The notes under the pieces were generated by a model. It was not told the origin of the DNA. It saw only the letters and a program-made list of their open reading frames with translations, and did no database searches. Shown here piece after piece: positions 36,619 to 47,247 of a stretch of DNA of 64,000 nucleotides. Each line of letters begins with the position of its first letter. Position 1 is the stretch's first letter. The stretch lies in the NCBI RefSeq assembly GCF_008369445.1, contig NZ_VTWH01000002.1, positions 558,001-622,000 of the forward strand, read 5' to 3'. This DNA comes from Aureimonas fodinaquatilis (GTDB taxonomy: Bacteria; Pseudomonadota; Alphaproteobacteria; Rhizobiales; Rhizobiaceae). Position numbers and translations under genes: made by a program.

Positions 36619-37458
36619 TTACTCCGCCGCGATGGGCTGGGCACCTTGCAGCACGTCGCCAATCTCAGTACCGGCCATAACCGTCCAGCGGATCAACTCA
36701 AAAGTGCCGTCATGGCGCTCCACCACGGCGGTGCAGCTTTCCACCCAATCACCCGTATTCACATAGGTGATGGCGCCGCGCGTGCCGATAATGGCGTGGT
36801 GAATGTGCCCGCACACCACACCTTCGCAATTGTGGCGCTTTGCCTCGCTGACCAGAGCATCTTCAAACGCGCCTATGAAATTGACGGCATTTTTAACTTT
36901 CAACTTGGCCCAGGATGACAGCGACCAGTATGGAAAGCCCAGCCATGTGCGGATGCGATTGAAAATGTGATTGATGGCAATGGCCATGTCGTAAGCCCAG
37001 TCGCCCAGATAGGCGATGATGCGGGCATTGCGAACCACCACGTCAAACTCATCACCATGAATGATCAGCATGCGGCGACCATCAGCCGTCTCGTGCACAT
37101 CCTGCAACCGCACTTCTATGCCGCCAAAATGTTCGCCGGGAAACTCACGCATGAACTCATCATGGTTTCCCGGTACATAGATAATCTCACTGCCCTTGCG
37201 TGCCTTGCTCAGCAGCCTCTGCACCACATCATTGTGCGCAGAGGGCCAGTGCCACGAGCGGCGCAGCCGCCACCCATCCACAATGTCACCCACGAGATAG
37301 ATTTTTTCCGCATCATGACACTTCAGAAAATCGACCAGCAGATCTGCCTGCGCAGATTTGGAACCCAGATGCACATCGGAAAGAAACAGCGTTCGGAAAT
37401 GCCGGACAAAGGGCCGGGCGTGTAGCTCTTTCAAAGGCTCTTGCCCATTGCTGACCAT
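36619..37458 (-). CDS. Metallophosphoesterase, UDP-2,3-diacylglucosamine diphosphatase (LpxH)-like
   Basis: Calcineurin-like metal-binding motifs appear in order: LFLSDVHLGSK, YLVGDIVDGW, VPGNHDEFMREF, IIHGDEFD and CGHIHHA, followed by YVNTGDWVESCTAV. Length is 279 residues. The family includes LpxH-like hydrolases acting on UDP-diacylglucosamine in lipid A synthesis, and the long insertion with hydrophobic patches (about 155-190) fits membrane association. Whether it really makes lipid X cannot be decided, because many alphaproteobacteria use LpxI for that step. It may share a transcript with the GT4 gene downstream. Confidence 0.8.
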   Translation of the reverse strand: MVSNGQEPLKELHARPFVRHFRTLFLSDVHLGSKSAQADLLVDFLKCHDAEKIYLVGDIVDGWRLRRSWHWPSAHNDVVQRLLSKARKGSEIIYVPGNHDEFMREFPGEHFGGIEVRLQDVHETADGRRMLIIHGDEFDVVVRNARIIAYLGDWAYDMAIAINHIFNRIRTWLGFPYWSLSSWAKLKVKNAVNFIGAFEDALVSEAKRHNCEGVVCGHIHHAIIGTRGAITYVNTGDWVESCTAVVERHDGTFELIRWTVMAGTEIGDVLQGAQPIAAE

Positions 37459-37830
37459 GAGGCTGCGCCTTTCATTGCCTGATGGAGCTCAACGTCAGAT
37501 GGTCGTGTTGATTGATCAAAGACGTTTTTGCTGCACTTCACTTCGTAAAAATCTATGCCCGATATGGCAGATTCTCATGACAAGCATGTGATGTGCGCAG
37601 GCCCGCCGGTTTCCCTGTATTGAAAGGCATTCAGCACTCTGTTTACGCATTATTATCGTTAAAATGGTTTTGATTTCCGCACGAATGCAATAGAGCATTC
37701 GGGAGATAAGCGTGCCCTTCGCATTTACCCTGAATGCAATCGGGCTTTATCTCTTTGTTATGTCGCAATGCCAGGTTTAGAGCTCTGAGGCTTTTTCTGG
37801 AATTGAGCAATGTGCAGGCGCGGAGGCCAC
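37459..37830. other. Intergenic region of 372 bp upstream of maeB
   Basis: No credible gene is seen. A perfect inverted repeat CGAATGC-AATAGA-GCATTCG lies at 37682-37701 in the part nearest maeB and could be an operator or a leader hairpin. The promoter of maeB and that of the divergent phosphoesterase gene should both be here. Confidence 0.45.
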
Positions 37831-40137
37831 ATGCCGGGGATTGATGAAACCGTAACCAACACCGTCCCGGATCTTGATGAACAGGCGCTGTTTTACCATC
37901 GGCACCCACAGCCCGGTAAGCTGGAAATTCGCCCGACCAAAACGCTCGGCAACCAGCGCGATCTGGCACTGGCCTATTCACCAGGCGTTGCTGCCCCCTG
38001 CCGCGAAATTGCCAAAGACCCTGCACTTGCAGCCGAATATACCAGCCGGGCAAACCTGGTTGCTGTCATTTCCAACGGCACAGCCGTGCTGGGCCTGGGA
38101 AATATTGGTCCGCTGGCTTCCAAGCCGGTCATGGAAGGCAAGGCGGTTCTGTTCAAGAAGTTCGCCGACATAGATGTTTTCGACATTGAAATCGACGCCC
38201 AGGAAATCGACCGGATTGTGGATGTTGTGGCGGCGCTGGAGCCGACCTTCGGCGGCATCAACCTTGAAGATATCAAGGCACCGGAGTGTTTTGAAGTTGA
38301 AGAGCGGCTGCGCGCCCGCATGGGAATTCCGGTTTTCCACGACGACCAGCATGGCACTGCAATTATTGTTGCTGCCGCAGTGCGCAACGCGCTTTTGCTT
38401 GCCGGCAAAAACATTGAAGACGTCAAGATCGTCACCTCGGGAGCGGGCGCAGCCGCCCTCGCCTGCCTCAATCTGCTGGTTTCGCTGGGTGCCAGGCTCG
38501 AAAACATCACCTGCACTGACAAGGATGGCGTGGTCTATCTGGGCCGCAACGACCATATGGATCGGTGGATGTCGGTCTACGCCAAGGAAACCGAAGCCCG
38601 AACGCTGGCCGATGTTATTGAAGGCGCAGACATTTTTCTCGGGCTTTCTGCTGGCGGCGTGCTCAAGCCAGAGCTTTTGGAAAAAATGGCCGAGCGCCCG
38701 CTGGTTATGGCGCTTGCCAACCCGACGCCGGAAGTTATGCCGGATCTTGCCCGTGCCGTGCGCGCTGATGCGATGATCTGCACAGGGCGGTCGGATTTTC
38801 CCAATCAGGTCAACAATGTTATCTGTTTCCCGTTCATCTTTCGGGGCGCGCTGGACTGCGGTGCAACCACCATCAACGAAGAGATGAAAATTGCCGCGGT
38901 GGATGCAATTGCCGAATTGTCCCGAGAGGAAGTGTCGGAAGTTGCGGCCAAGGCCTATGGCTCGGAAACTCCGGTCTTCGGGCCGGATTACCTCATTCCA
39001 TCACCGTTTGACCCACGCCTGATCCTTAAAATCGCACCCGCAGTTGCCAGGGCTGCCGAAAAAAGCGGTGTTGCCGCCCGCCCGATCGCAGATTGGGACG
39101 CCTATATGGACAAGCTCAACCGCTTTGTCTTCCGGTCCGGGCTGATCATGAAGCCAATTTTTGCCTTGTCGCGCCGTTCCGGCAAGCGCATCATTTTCGC
39201 GGATGGTGAGGATGAGCGGGTATTGCGCGCAGCGCAGGTTCTGCTGGAAGAAAAGATCTGCTGGCCAATTCTGATCGGTCGCCCCAGTGTCTTGCAGACA
39301 CGGCTGGAGCGGTTTGGCTTGCGCATTCGCCCGGGCAAGGACTTCGAGGTGGTAAACCCTGAAGATGATCCGCGCTATCGCGACTATGTGGAGGATTATT
39401 TTGCGAAAGTGGGCAGGCTTGGCGTCAACCCGGATACAGCCCGCACAATCATCCGCACCAACACAACGGCCATTGCCACAATTTCGGTTTCGCGCGGTGA
39501 GGCCGATGGCCTGATCTGTGGACTGGCCGGGCGTTTTTCACGCCATATCCGCGACATTCGGCAGGTCATCGGCGCAGCGGACGGTGTTTCCAGAATTTCC
39601 GCAATGAGCCTTTTGATCACCCAGTCCGGGCCGATGTTTTTTGCGGACTCCTATGTTCAGGAAGACCCTTCGGCGACCGATATTGCGGAGATTGCGCAGC
39701 TTGCGGCAATTGAAGTGCGCCGTTTCGGCATCGAGCCCAAGGTTGCTCTGGTGTCACATTCCAACTTCGGTTCTGCCGATACGGAAGATGCCTGCAAACT
39801 GCGTGAGGCGCTGGCTATTGTTCGCAAAGCCATGCCAAACTTGGAAATAGATGGCGAAATGCACGGTGACGCTGCTCTGTCGGAAGATCTGCGCCGCCGC
39901 GTGATGCCTCATTCCACGCTCAGCGGCACCGCCAATCTTCTGGTGTTCCCAACGCTGGACGCGGCCAACATCACGCTGAACGTCGTGAAGACCATGACCG
40001 ACGCCCTGCATGTCGGGCCAATCTTGCTGGGCACCAATTCGCCGGCGCACATTCTCACACCGTCGGCAACATCCAGAGGCGTTGTCAACATGACGGCCAT
40101 TGCTGTGGCAGAAGCGGTTCAGCGCCGCCGTGGCTGA
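37831..40137 (+). CDS. maeB: NADP-dependent malic enzyme with C-terminal phosphotransacetylase-like domain
   Basis: The 768-residue protein has a malic enzyme domain (about 1-420: [52 protein letters not shown] as NADP site) and a C-terminal PTA domain (about 430-768: [39 protein letters not shown]). This is the MaeB architecture. It decarboxylates malate to pyruvate with NADPH production; the PTA part is usually a regulatory acetyl-CoA sensor. The ATG at 37831 has GGAGG five bases upstream, so it is preferred to the ATG at 37810. It is a single-gene unit ending at a strong hairpin. Confidence 0.96.
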   Translation: MPGIDETVTNTVPDLDEQALFYHRHPQPGKLEIRPTKTLGNQRDLALAYSPGVAAPCREIAKDPALAAEYTSRANLVAVISNGTAVLGLGNIGPLASKPVMEGKAVLFKKFADIDVFDIEIDAQEIDRIVDVVAALEPTFGGINLEDIKAPECFEVEERLRARMGIPVFHDDQHGTAIIVAAAVRNALLLAGKNIEDVKIVTSGAGAAALACLNLLVSLGARLENITCTDKDGVVYLGRNDHMDRWMSVYAKETEARTLADVIEGADIFLGLSAGGVLKPELLEKMAERPLVMALANPTPEVMPDLARAVRADAMICTGRSDFPNQVNNVICFPFIFRGALDCGATTINEEMKIAAVDAIAELSREEVSEVAAKAYGSETPVFGPDYLIPSPFDPRLILKIAPAVARAAEKSGVAARPIADWDAYMDKLNRFVFRSGLIMKPIFALSRRSGKRIIFADGEDERVLRAAQVLLEEKICWPILIGRPSVLQTRLERFGLRIRPGKDFEVVNPEDDPRYRDYVEDYFAKVGRLGVNPDTARTIIRTNTTAIATISVSRGEADGLICGLAGRFSRHIRDIRQVIGAADGVSRISAMSLLITQSGPMFFADSYVQEDPSATDIAEIAQLAAIEVRRFGIEPKVALVSHSNFGSADTEDACKLREALAIVRKAMPNLEIDGEMHGDAALSEDLRRRVMPHSTLSGTANLLVFPTLDAANITLNVVKTMTDALHVGPILLGTNSPAHILTPSATSRGVVNMTAIAVAEAVQRRRG

Positions 40138-40142
40138 ATCAG

Positions 40143-40176
40143 TGGCGTTTGCGCATTGCGAAATGCGCAAACGCCA
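40143..40176. terminator. 15-bp perfect hairpin between maeB and gltX
   Basis: TGGCGTTTGCGCATT (40143-40157) and its exact reverse complement (40162-40176) enclose the loop GCGA. It lies between two convergent genes and so probably ends transcription from both. No run of T follows on either side, so it is not a classical intrinsic terminator. Confidence 0.65.
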
Positions 40177-40181
40177 AAGCA

Positions 40182-41567
40182 TCAGGGGATGCGCTGCAAC
40201 GCAGCCTTGCGCCCGATCAGCGGCAGCAAGGCCGCCATCTCGGGCCCATGGTCAAGTCCGGTCAATGCCAGCCGCAAAGGCAGGAACAGACCACGCCCCT
40301 TTCGCCAGGTTGCGGCCTTGACCGCCTGCGTCCACAGACCCCAACTTTCATTGTTCCATGGTTCCGGCGGCAGAAGCGCAAAGGCTTCCCGCACAAACGA
40401 CAGATCCTCATCGCTGAAAACGAAACTTGCGCTCGGCGCGTGGTAAACAATCGCCTGCCAGCTTGCCGCATCGTCAAGCTTTTCGCAGTTTCCTCGCACT
40501 GCCAGCCAGAACGCTTGCGCACTGTCTGTTGGCACCTGCATCTCTGCAAGCCGCGCTGCCACGTCCTCATAACTGAACTTGTGCACCAGCTCTGCGTTCA
40601 GCCGCACCAGTTCGGCCGGATCGAATTTGGCATTGGAGGAAGAAATAGCCGAAAGATCCACCCGTGCGCCAAGCTGCGTCAGGTCCTGCATCGCCTCAAT
40701 AGAGCCGGCACTGCCAACCAGCACCGCAAGTGAGGCCACCGACATGGGTTCCAGCCCTTCCGCTCGCAACATGCGGATTGAAAGCGCGCCAGAGCGCTTG
40801 GACAGCCCCTCGCCATCCACCGTCGTCAAAAGATTGTGGTGACCGAAAACCGGCAGCGAATAGCCAAGTGCTTCGAAAATTGCAATTTGCACGCCGCTGT
40901 TGGTGACATGGTCATCCCCGCGGATCACATGGGTGATGCCCATTTCTCCGTCATCAACAACCGATGGCAGCGTGTAGAGGTAGGTGCCATCTTCACGGAC
41001 CAGAACCGGATCGGAGAGAGACGAAAGATCAACCGTCTGCTGCCCACGCACCAGATCATTCCAGCGGACTTCCTTGCGGACCGGTGCAAAAGGATCCGAC
41101 TCGAAATTCGGCAGCAGAAAGCGCCAGTGTGGACGGCGCCCTTCGGCTTCCAGCTTTGCGCGCTCTTCTGCCGTCAACCGCAGAGCATCCCGCCCGTAAA
41201 CCGGCGGCTGGCCAAGCGCCATGCGCCGTTTGCGGCGGCGTTCCAACTCGTCGGCTGTTTCATAGCACGGGTAGAGCAATCCCTTCGCGCGCAACGCATC
41301 TGCCGCCCGGTCGTAAATTTCCAATCGGTCGGACTGGCGCGCAATCATGTCCGGCACAATGCCGATCCAGCGCAGATCTTCCGCTATAGCGTCGGCATAT
41401 TCCTGCCGTGACCGCTCCACGTCGGTATCATCGAACCGCAGGACAAACTGCCCCGGTGCCTCGCCCGGGCGGGCCTTGGCAAACAGCCAGTTGAACAATG
41501 CCGGCCGGAGATTGCCAATGTGAATATAGCCCGTGGGCGAAGGTGCAAATCTGACAATAACACTCAT
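40182..41567 (-). CDS. gltX: Glutamate--tRNA ligase
   Basis: The class I synthetase signatures are present: [15 protein letters not shown] (HIGH-type motif HIGN) at the N-terminus, DDTDVERS, and the KMSKS-type GLSKRSG near 240. Length is 461 residues, with a C-terminal helical anticodon-binding part. The ATG at 41567 has AGGAAG five bases upstream; a longer frame to 41609 is not supported. Alphaproteobacteria usually carry two GltX proteins. Which one this is, and whether it charges tRNA-Gln as well, cannot be told here. It faces maeB. Confidence 0.95.
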   Translation of the reverse strand: MSVIVRFAPSPTGYIHIGNLRPALFNWLFAKARPGEAPGQFVLRFDDTDVERSRQEYADAIAEDLRWIGIVPDMIARQSDRLEIYDRAADALRAKGLLYPCYETADELERRRKRRMALGQPPVYGRDALRLTAEERAKLEAEGRRPHWRFLLPNFESDPFAPVRKEVRWNDLVRGQQTVDLSSLSDPVLVREDGTYLYTLPSVVDDGEMGITHVIRGDDHVTNSGVQIAIFEALGYSLPVFGHHNLLTTVDGEGLSKRSGALSIRMLRAEGLEPMSVASLAVLVGSAGSIEAMQDLTQLGARVDLSAISSSNAKFDPAELVRLNAELVHKFSYEDVAARLAEMQVPTDSAQAFWLAVRGNCEKLDDAASWQAIVYHAPSASFVFSDEDLSFVREAFALLPPEPWNNESWGLWTQAVKAATWRKGRGLFLPLRLALTGLDHGPEMAALLPLIGRKAALQRIP

Positions 41568-41716
41568 GTGGCTTCCTGAAACGCCCCGTGCATGGCACAT
41601 GCTCTGCAAGAGCGCTCTATCTCCTTGATTTCCAGCATTTCCGCTGATGATTGCTTAGAGCAAATGCGGCAGATTGCACAATGGTCATGCGTATGCCAAC
41701 AGCAATTGGCGCAGGT

Positions 41717-42031
41717 TCAAATCGGCATGCCACGCTGCACCAGTGGCGACACCAGGCCGGAAATAACCACCCAGCTTGCCAGCAGAAGGCCGCAGGCTGT
41801 GAACACCGCCCCCACCGTGAACTGTCGCAGTGCATGGCGACGTTCGGGCTCCGCATCCCGCCCGAAAGCCAGTGGCCGGGTGATCAGCGTGCTGTCTGCC
41901 AACATCGTTGTTTTCGTCTGCCGCCCTGTTGCCGCCCTTATCCTGCGCAATGTCAGCATGAATCGAACCAGAAACAGAATGCCGACCACCGTTGCGGCCA
42001 TGGCGATGTCACCGGCTGGTGGAATTAACAT
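41717..42031 (-). CDS. Small membrane protein of unknown function
   Basis: The product of about 104 residues has two hydrophobic helices: AATVVGILFLVRFML (about 12-27) and FTVGAVFTACGLLLASWVVISGLV (about 71-94). A basic, Arg-rich cytoplasmic-type linker joins them. GAGGAG lies 11 bases before the ATG at 42031, and a TTG at 42040 is an alternative start. It is not recognised as a named family. It lies divergent from the DedA gene. Confidence 0.6.
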   Translation of the reverse strand: MLIPPAGDIAMAATVVGILFLVRFMLTLRRIRAATGRQTKTTMLADSTLITRPLAFGRDAEPERRHALRQFTVGAVFTACGLLLASWVVISGLVSPLVQRGMPI

Positions 42032-42208
42032 AGTATGCAATGCTCCTCGACCGCTGTGATAAGAGATATTCCAGAATGACCCACGCCGCAGCAGCGCGCA
42101 ATAACCGGGAAATCCTGCTCAGCTGCGCCTTTGTAGTTGAAATATGCCAGCCGGTCAGCATATGAACCGGGGAATTCCGGCAGATCGCGCCGGATATGCG
42201 GAGGCATC

Positions 42209-42862
42209 GTGTACGAAATCCTCGGACTAATTGATCGGTTCGGCGTTGCCATTGTGTTTGCTGGCACCTTCTTTGAAGGCGAAGTCTTTGCGATCATTGG
42301 CGGTTTTCTTGCCTACCGCGGAACTCAAACTTTTCAGCTCATGATCGGTCTGGCGTTTGTCGGATCTTTCTGCGGCGATCTTGCCGTGTTTTTGTTCGCC
42401 CGATATTTTTCGAACCATCGATGGGTTCAGCGTTGGATTCGCCGACCGAAATTTGCCAAGGCATTGAAGCTGGTGGACAGGTTCCACGCCTATTTCGTCA
42501 TCGTGAATCGTTACATCTACGGCTTGCGTATGCCGGGGCTGATAGCTCTGGGACTTTCCAGCATCACCATTCCGCGCTTTCTTGTGCTGAACTTCATTGG
42601 CGCAGGTCTGTGGGCTTCAATATTCACCACAATCGGCTACGTGTTCGGTTATTCCATCAGCTCTGTCTTCGCCCAGTTGGAAGCCGTGGAACATATAGCA
42701 ATATACGTTCTTGGCGGCCTGGCTGTTCTGTTGACGCTGTATGTCGGCTGGCGCCAGTTCAGCCCCATGTGGTTCAAATCCCGCAAGGAAACGGACACCA
42801 AGGCTCTGGTGGGTCATGTCGGCCCAACCAGACAAAGCGGTTCGAACGAAACCGACAATTAG
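42209..42862 (+). CDS. DedA family membrane protein
   Basis: This DedA-type protein of about 217 residues has F-E-G-E near the N-terminus (AGTFFEGEVFAIIGGFLA), G-x-x-x-G-D (GSFCGDLAVFLFARYF) and R-x-x-x-G-x-R-x-P-x-x-x-G-like RYIYGLRMPGLIALG, then NFIGAGLWA. These mark the DedA/SNARE-associated fold, now linked to undecaprenyl-phosphate and phospholipid flipping. The start is taken at GTG 42209, which has GGAGG four bases upstream; the frame is open to 42137 without a good signal. Four to five membrane helices are expected. The C-terminus is hydrophilic. Confidence 0.87.
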   Translation: MYEILGLIDRFGVAIVFAGTFFEGEVFAIIGGFLAYRGTQTFQLMIGLAFVGSFCGDLAVFLFARYFSNHRWVQRWIRRPKFAKALKLVDRFHAYFVIVNRYIYGLRMPGLIALGLSSITIPRFLVLNFIGAGLWASIFTTIGYVFGYSISSVFAQLEAVEHIAIYVLGGLAVLLTLYVGWRQFSPMWFKSRKETDTKALVGHVGPTRQSGSNETDN

Positions 42863-42901
42863 GCCACGCACAAAGCCGATGAAACCGCCTTTGTGCGTGG
42901 C
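42863..42901. terminator. 13-bp inverted repeat between convergent DedA and DAHP synthase genes
   Basis: GCCACGCACAAAG (42863-42875) is repeated as the exact reverse complement CTTTGTGCGTGGC (42889-42901) with a 13-base loop. A second, imperfect hairpin (CAGGGCGCTGCA against TGCAACGCCCCTG) follows at about 42912-42955. The two may serve the two converging transcripts. Confidence 0.65.
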
Positions 42902-43013
42902 ATTAATGAATCAGGGCGCTGCAAAGGATCTTTCGATCTCATGCAACGCCCCTGGTTCTTGCTTGTCGCGAATTCCCGCCGGTTGAACAAATCCCGTCTC
43001 AGCAGGAACTGTT

Positions 43014-44396
43014 CTAGAAATTGACGACCTGTGCCGCCCTGTCGCCAGCGTGGTGTTCCTTCACCAGCTCTGCGACCATGAATGCCAGTTCCAGAGCCTG
43101 GTTGGCGTTCAGGCGCGGGTCGCAATGCGTGTGATACCGGTCGGACAGATCTTCCGCCAGAACCGGACGCGCAGCACCGCCGGTGCACTCTGTCACATCC
43201 TTGCCGGTCATTTCGATATGAATGCCACCGGGATGTGTGCCTTCCGCCTGATGCACTTCAAAAAATGCCTTCACTTCAGCCAGAATACGGTCGAAAGGCC
43301 GGGTCTTGTAATCGTTGACGGTAATGGTGTTGCCATGCATCGGGTCGCACGACCAGACAACCTTGTGGCCGGACTGCTCTACTGCCCTGATCAGCTTGGG
43401 CAAATGCGCTTCTACCCGCTCATGGCCAAAGCGGGTGATCAACGTCATCCGCCCCAGTTCATGATTTGGGTTCAGCCTGTCCAGAAGGCGCACAAGATCA
43501 TCCGCCTCGAGGCTGGGCCCGCATTTCAGCCCGATCGGGTTGCGAATGCCCCGGCAGTATTCCACATGGGCATTTTCCAGTTGGCGTGTGCGGTCACCAA
43601 TCCAGATCATGTGACCGGATGTTGCATACCACTCACCACTGGTTGAATCGACGCGGGTTAGCGCCTCTTCGTAGCCCAGAAGCAGTGCTTCGTGGCTGGT
43701 GAAAAAATCTGTTTCACGCAGAGATGGATGCGTTTCGGAATTAATACCGATGGCCCGCATGAAATTCATTGTTTCGGAAATGCGGTCGGCAATTTCACCA
43801 TAGCGCTCAGCCTGCGGCGAGCCGGACAGGAAGCCCAGCATCCACTGATGCACATTGTCGAGATTTGCATAACCGCCCTGCGCGAAAGCACGCAGCAGGT
43901 TCAGCGTGGCCGCAGACTGCCGGTACGCCATTTCCTGCCGTTCCGGATTGGGAACACGGGAAGTTTCGTCAAATTCGATACCGTTGATGATGTCGCCCCG
44001 GTAAGACGGCAACACAACACCATTTTTCGTTTCGCTGTTGGAAGAGCGTGGCTTGGCGAACTGGCCGGCTATACGGCCAACTTTGACAACCGGTGAAGAT
44101 GCCGCAAATGTCAGCACAACTGCCATTTGCAGAAACGCACGGAAAAAGTCGCGGATATTGTCCGCGCCATGTTCCACAAAGCTTTCGGCGCAATCGCCTC
44201 CCTGCAGAAGAAAGCCCCGCCCCTCGGCGACTTCGCCCAGAGCACGCTTCAGCTTGCGGGCTTCACCTGCAAAAACCAGTGGTGGAAAGGTAGCAAGACG
44301 CTTTTCCGTTTCGGCCAAAGCAGCCGGGTCCGGATAGTCCGGAACCTGCTCGATGGCTTTGCTGCGCCAGGTCGAGGGTGTCCAGTCTTTCGTCAT
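43014..44396 (-). CDS. 3-deoxy-7-phosphoheptulonate synthase, class II (plant-type)
   Basis: Class II DAHP synthase signatures are seen along the 460 residues: [11 protein letters not shown] (about 63-73), [55 protein letters not shown] and the C-terminal [16 protein letters not shown]. The enzyme condenses phosphoenolpyruvate and erythrose-4-phosphate, the first step of aromatic amino acid synthesis. AGGAG precedes the ATG at 44396 by seven bases, with a GTG immediately before it as an alternative. No attenuator or riboswitch is visible upstream. Confidence 0.95.
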   Translation of the reverse strand: MTKDWTPSTWRSKAIEQVPDYPDPAALAETEKRLATFPPLVFAGEARKLKRALGEVAEGRGFLLQGGDCAESFVEHGADNIRDFFRAFLQMAVVLTFAASSPVVKVGRIAGQFAKPRSSNSETKNGVVLPSYRGDIINGIEFDETSRVPNPERQEMAYRQSAATLNLLRAFAQGGYANLDNVHQWMLGFLSGSPQAERYGEIADRISETMNFMRAIGINSETHPSLRETDFFTSHEALLLGYEEALTRVDSTSGEWYATSGHMIWIGDRTRQLENAHVEYCRGIRNPIGLKCGPSLEADDLVRLLDRLNPNHELGRMTLITRFGHERVEAHLPKLIRAVEQSGHKVVWSCDPMHGNTITVNDYKTRPFDRILAEVKAFFEVHQAEGTHPGGIHIEMTGKDVTECTGGAARPVLAEDLSDRYHTHCDPRLNANQALELAFMVAELVKEHHAGDRAAQVVNF

Positions 44397-44496
44397 CACA
44401 AGTCTCCTGCAGATCGTCGCTCAACTTCTATCGGTCAGACGCTCTGATTTATTGTTGCAAGCAATTGCTTTCCGCGCGACAGCCGCGCCGCGCTCT

Positions 44497-45126
44497 TTAA
44501 CCATCAATGTGCTGATTTGTCACCGAAAAAAGCGCGTCGAAAAAATCGGCCTCACCGGGTTCAAGCTGTACCGATCGCGGATAGCGCGGCTCCGCCCTGT
44601 CGCCCAGTAAAGCAACGCCGAAACCCTCGGTTTCTCTGACGAAACGCATCACGCCTTCCCTGCCATACAGCGCATGAAAGCCTTGCAGGACGGCGTCAAG
44701 ATAGGATTGCAGTATATAGCCTCCGGCCTGTTCAGCAGTTGGCGTATCGCGTCGCCCTTCATAGATGAACAGAGGAACATCCAAGCCAGGCGGATTTTCC
44801 ACCCGCACCCGTTCCCGATCCACAACCTGCCGAAGATAGCCAATTTCACGCTCATCCACCAATGGCAGATGCTCGGCAAGCTCGTAGACCACCACGCCCT
44901 GCGTGGCGCAGCTGGCCTGTTCTCTAACCGATAATAGCGCTGGCATCGGGTGCGGCCTTGGAATCCAGAAGCGCTGCCAGCCAGTGATTTCGGCGCGTCT
45001 GATAGCAAGGAAGCGCGTGCGCAAGGTGCGCTTGTTGACCAGTGAGCCGTAACCGAAATAGGAAACTACCTGGCCCTCGGCAATCAATCGCTGAAGGTCG
45101 GGGTGGTCCGCGTGAAAATCATTCAC
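44497..45126 (-). CDS. Gamma-glutamylcyclotransferase-like protein
   Basis: VSYFGYGSLVN near the N-terminus is the YGSL substrate-binding motif of the gamma-glutamylcyclotransferase fold. A Glu in the middle of the 209-residue protein (the REIGYLRQVVDRE region) could be the catalytic acid, but the assignment is uncertain. Its start overlaps the stop of the glutathione reductase gene (ATGA), a link that fits a role in glutathione or gamma-glutamyl peptide turnover. Substrate specificity (glutathione or another gamma-glutamyl amine) is not shown. Confidence 0.78.
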   Translation of the reverse strand: MNDFHADHPDLQRLIAEGQVVSYFGYGSLVNKRTLRTRFLAIRRAEITGWQRFWIPRPHPMPALLSVREQASCATQGVVVYELAEHLPLVDEREIGYLRQVVDRERVRVENPPGLDVPLFIYEGRRDTPTAEQAGGYILQSYLDAVLQGFHALYGREGVMRFVRETEGFGVALLGDRAEPRYPRSVQLEPGEADFFDALFSVTNQHIDG

Positions 45127-46517
45127 CCGTCTTGACGCTTTCCATCCAACAGGCGGTAACTCGGCTGGTAGATTGTCACCAGTTCCTCCGCCGCGGTGGG
45201 ATGAAGGGCCATGGTGCGGTCAAAATCATCCTTGGTCAGGCCGGCTTTGACGCACACACCCAAAATCTGCGCCAGTTCACCAGCGTCCGGACCCAGCACA
45301 TGCGCACCAACCACCTTGCGGCTGGCTCCATCCACCACAAGTTTGACCAGCATTTTTTCATTGCGGCCAGCCAGAATGTTGCGCATGGGCCGAAAGCTGG
45401 CACTGTAAATTTCAACATTGGGAAATTGTTCTGCCGCAACCTGCTCTGACAATCCGACTGTACCAATTTCTGGTTGTGAAAACACCGCCGTCGGCACCGT
45501 TTCCAGATCAGGCACTGTTGGTTTGTTCAGGAACACCGTGTCCACGAAGCACATGGCCTCGTGTATGGCCACCGGGGTTAGCTGCAGTCGATTGGTCACA
45601 TCACCCAACGCCCAGATATTGGGTGCGCTCGTTTTCGAATACTCATCGATGCAAACAGCACCCGTATGGTCAAGCTTTACGCCAGCCTTGTCACAGCCCA
45701 GATCTTCGGTGTTGGGCAGGCGACCAACCGCCAGCATCACCTCATCGGCATCCAGACAGTCACCGCTTTTCAAATGCGCTTCAAATCGGCCATCAGCCTT
45801 CTGCTCTACGCGCACAATTGTATCTTCGCAGCGAATATTGATGCCTTTGGCCTGCATGGCATCGCTCAAGCCCAGACGCAGATCATCGTCAAAGCCCTGC
45901 AAAATGCGTTTCCCGCGGTAAATCAGCGTCGTGTCAACGCCAAGGCCGTGAAAAATGTTGGCAAATTCAACTGCAATATAGCCGCCGCCCAGAATGACAA
46001 TCCGCTCAGGCAAGCGTTTCAGGTGAAACGCCTCATTCGAACTGATGCAATGCTCAGCGCCCGGCAGATCAGCAAATGGATTGGCCCGGCCGCCCGTGGC
46101 AATAAGGATTTTTTCGGCGGTCACCACCCTGTCGGTAGCCAGAAGACGAATCTTGTTCGGGCCTTCCAGAACAGCACGGCTTTTTAGAATTTCTGCTCCG
46201 GCAGATTCGATATTTCGGCTGTAAATCTGCTCCAGCCGGTCGATTTCTGCATCCTTGGCCGCAATCAAGGTTGGCCAGTCAAAGCGCGTTTCACCCACAT
46301 TCCAGCCATAGCCGCGGGCATCTTCAAAATGCTCGGAATATTGCGACGCATAGACAAACAGCTTTTTGGGCACACAGCCGCGAATCACACAGGTTCCACC
46401 GAAGCGAAACTCTTCTGCAATCGCAACTTTATGCCCCAGGGCAGCCGTGCGGCGGGCGGCGCGCACACCGCCCGAGCCGCCGCCAATCACAAACAAATCG
46501 TAGTCAAACTGCGTCAT
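45123..46517 (-). CDS. gor: Glutathione-disulfide reductase
   Basis: The 464-residue flavoprotein shows the FAD site VIGGGSGGVRAARRTA, the redox pair in GGTCVIRGCVPKKL, an NADPH site VILGGGYIAVEFA with the Arg pair typical for NADPH (YRGKR), and the C-terminal dimer-interface HPTAAEE carrying the catalytic His. It reduces oxidised glutathione in the cytoplasm. It is upstream of and coupled to the cyclotransferase-like gene. All active-site residues appear intact. Confidence 0.95.
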   Translation of the reverse strand: MTQFDYDLFVIGGGSGGVRAARRTAALGHKVAIAEEFRFGGTCVIRGCVPKKLFVYASQYSEHFEDARGYGWNVGETRFDWPTLIAAKDAEIDRLEQIYSRNIESAGAEILKSRAVLEGPNKIRLLATDRVVTAEKILIATGGRANPFADLPGAEHCISSNEAFHLKRLPERIVILGGGYIAVEFANIFHGLGVDTTLIYRGKRILQGFDDDLRLGLSDAMQAKGINIRCEDTIVRVEQKADGRFEAHLKSGDCLDADEVMLAVGRLPNTEDLGCDKAGVKLDHTGAVCIDEYSKTSAPNIWALGDVTNRLQLTPVAIHEAMCFVDTVFLNKPTVPDLETVPTAVFSQPEIGTVGLSEQVAAEQFPNVEIYSASFRPMRNILAGRNEKMLVKLVVDGASRKVVGAHVLGPDAGELAQILGVCVKAGLTKDDFDRTMALHPTAAEELVTIYQPSYRLLDGKRQDG

Positions 46518-46563
46518 TCATCCCACCGGAGGCCTGAGTTAAAGCGTCCGACTGGTCAACCAG

Positions 46564-47091
46564 CTACTGTGCTGGTGTACCTTCGACCGCTGGGGCAAGA
46601 GTTCTCATGCCCTCGTCAGCGGAATTGCGCAAATCTCGCACAATGCCATTGGCCCAGATATCTGCGGCAGACATGGTTTCACGAACGGCGGCCGGACCCT
46701 GCGCAATCAGCTTGCGCCCTGCTTCGGAATCATAAAACTGCGCAATTTCGCGCAATTCCTGCTCCGTGAACATCTTGGCATATATCCGCGCGATTTCGTT
46801 TTCCAGATCGGCCCGGCGAGGCGCAAGGGCAATTGCATTGTCATCAACCATCGCCGAAATTTCCGACTGCAGGTTAGGATTGTTGACAATCAATTCCGCT
46901 TTGATCTGCGTTGCCGCGTTCAGCAAAATCTGGTCGAACTGCTCTGTCGTATCAATCGCATCTACTGCCTGCCGCGCAGCAGCAAGGTGCGATGGGCTGA
47001 CCTCCTGAGCTTGCGAAGGCATAGCAATCAGCGCGGTCAGTGCGGCCGCGGCGCATGCGGCCCGACACAAGTCGAGGTTAAAAACCTTCAA
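46564..47091 (-). CDS. DUF2059 family exported protein
   Basis: A signal peptide (LKVFNLDLCRAACAAAALTALIAMPSQA) precedes an all-helical domain with FTEQELREIAQFYDSEAGRKL, the hallmark of DUF2059. The mature protein is probably periplasmic. The start is taken at TTG 47091, with GGAG eight bases upstream and the signal peptide immediately after; the frame stays open to 47181, but that would bury the signal sequence. Length is about 175 residues. Function is unknown. The order gor - DUF2059 - rpiA is common in Rhizobiales. Confidence 0.85.
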   Translation of the reverse strand: MKVFNLDLCRAACAAAALTALIAMPSQAQEVSPSHLAAARQAVDAIDTTEQFDQILLNAATQIKAELIVNNPNLQSEISAMVDDNAIALAPRRADLENEIARIYAKMFTEQELREIAQFYDSEAGRKLIAQGPAAVRETMSAADIWANGIVRDLRNSADEGMRTLAPAVEGTPAQ

Positions 47092-47247
47092 AGTCCCATC
47101 TCCATGGATTCGAAATGAAGCCTGCTGGCTCACTACCGGACAAACCTTTACCGGGGCAAGCCCCGAATGCAAATCCCACAACCTTTACGATCTGACGCAT
47201 TTTCGCTTTTTTTCGCCGCGCGAAAAAGCCCCAGCTGTAAATTCACT

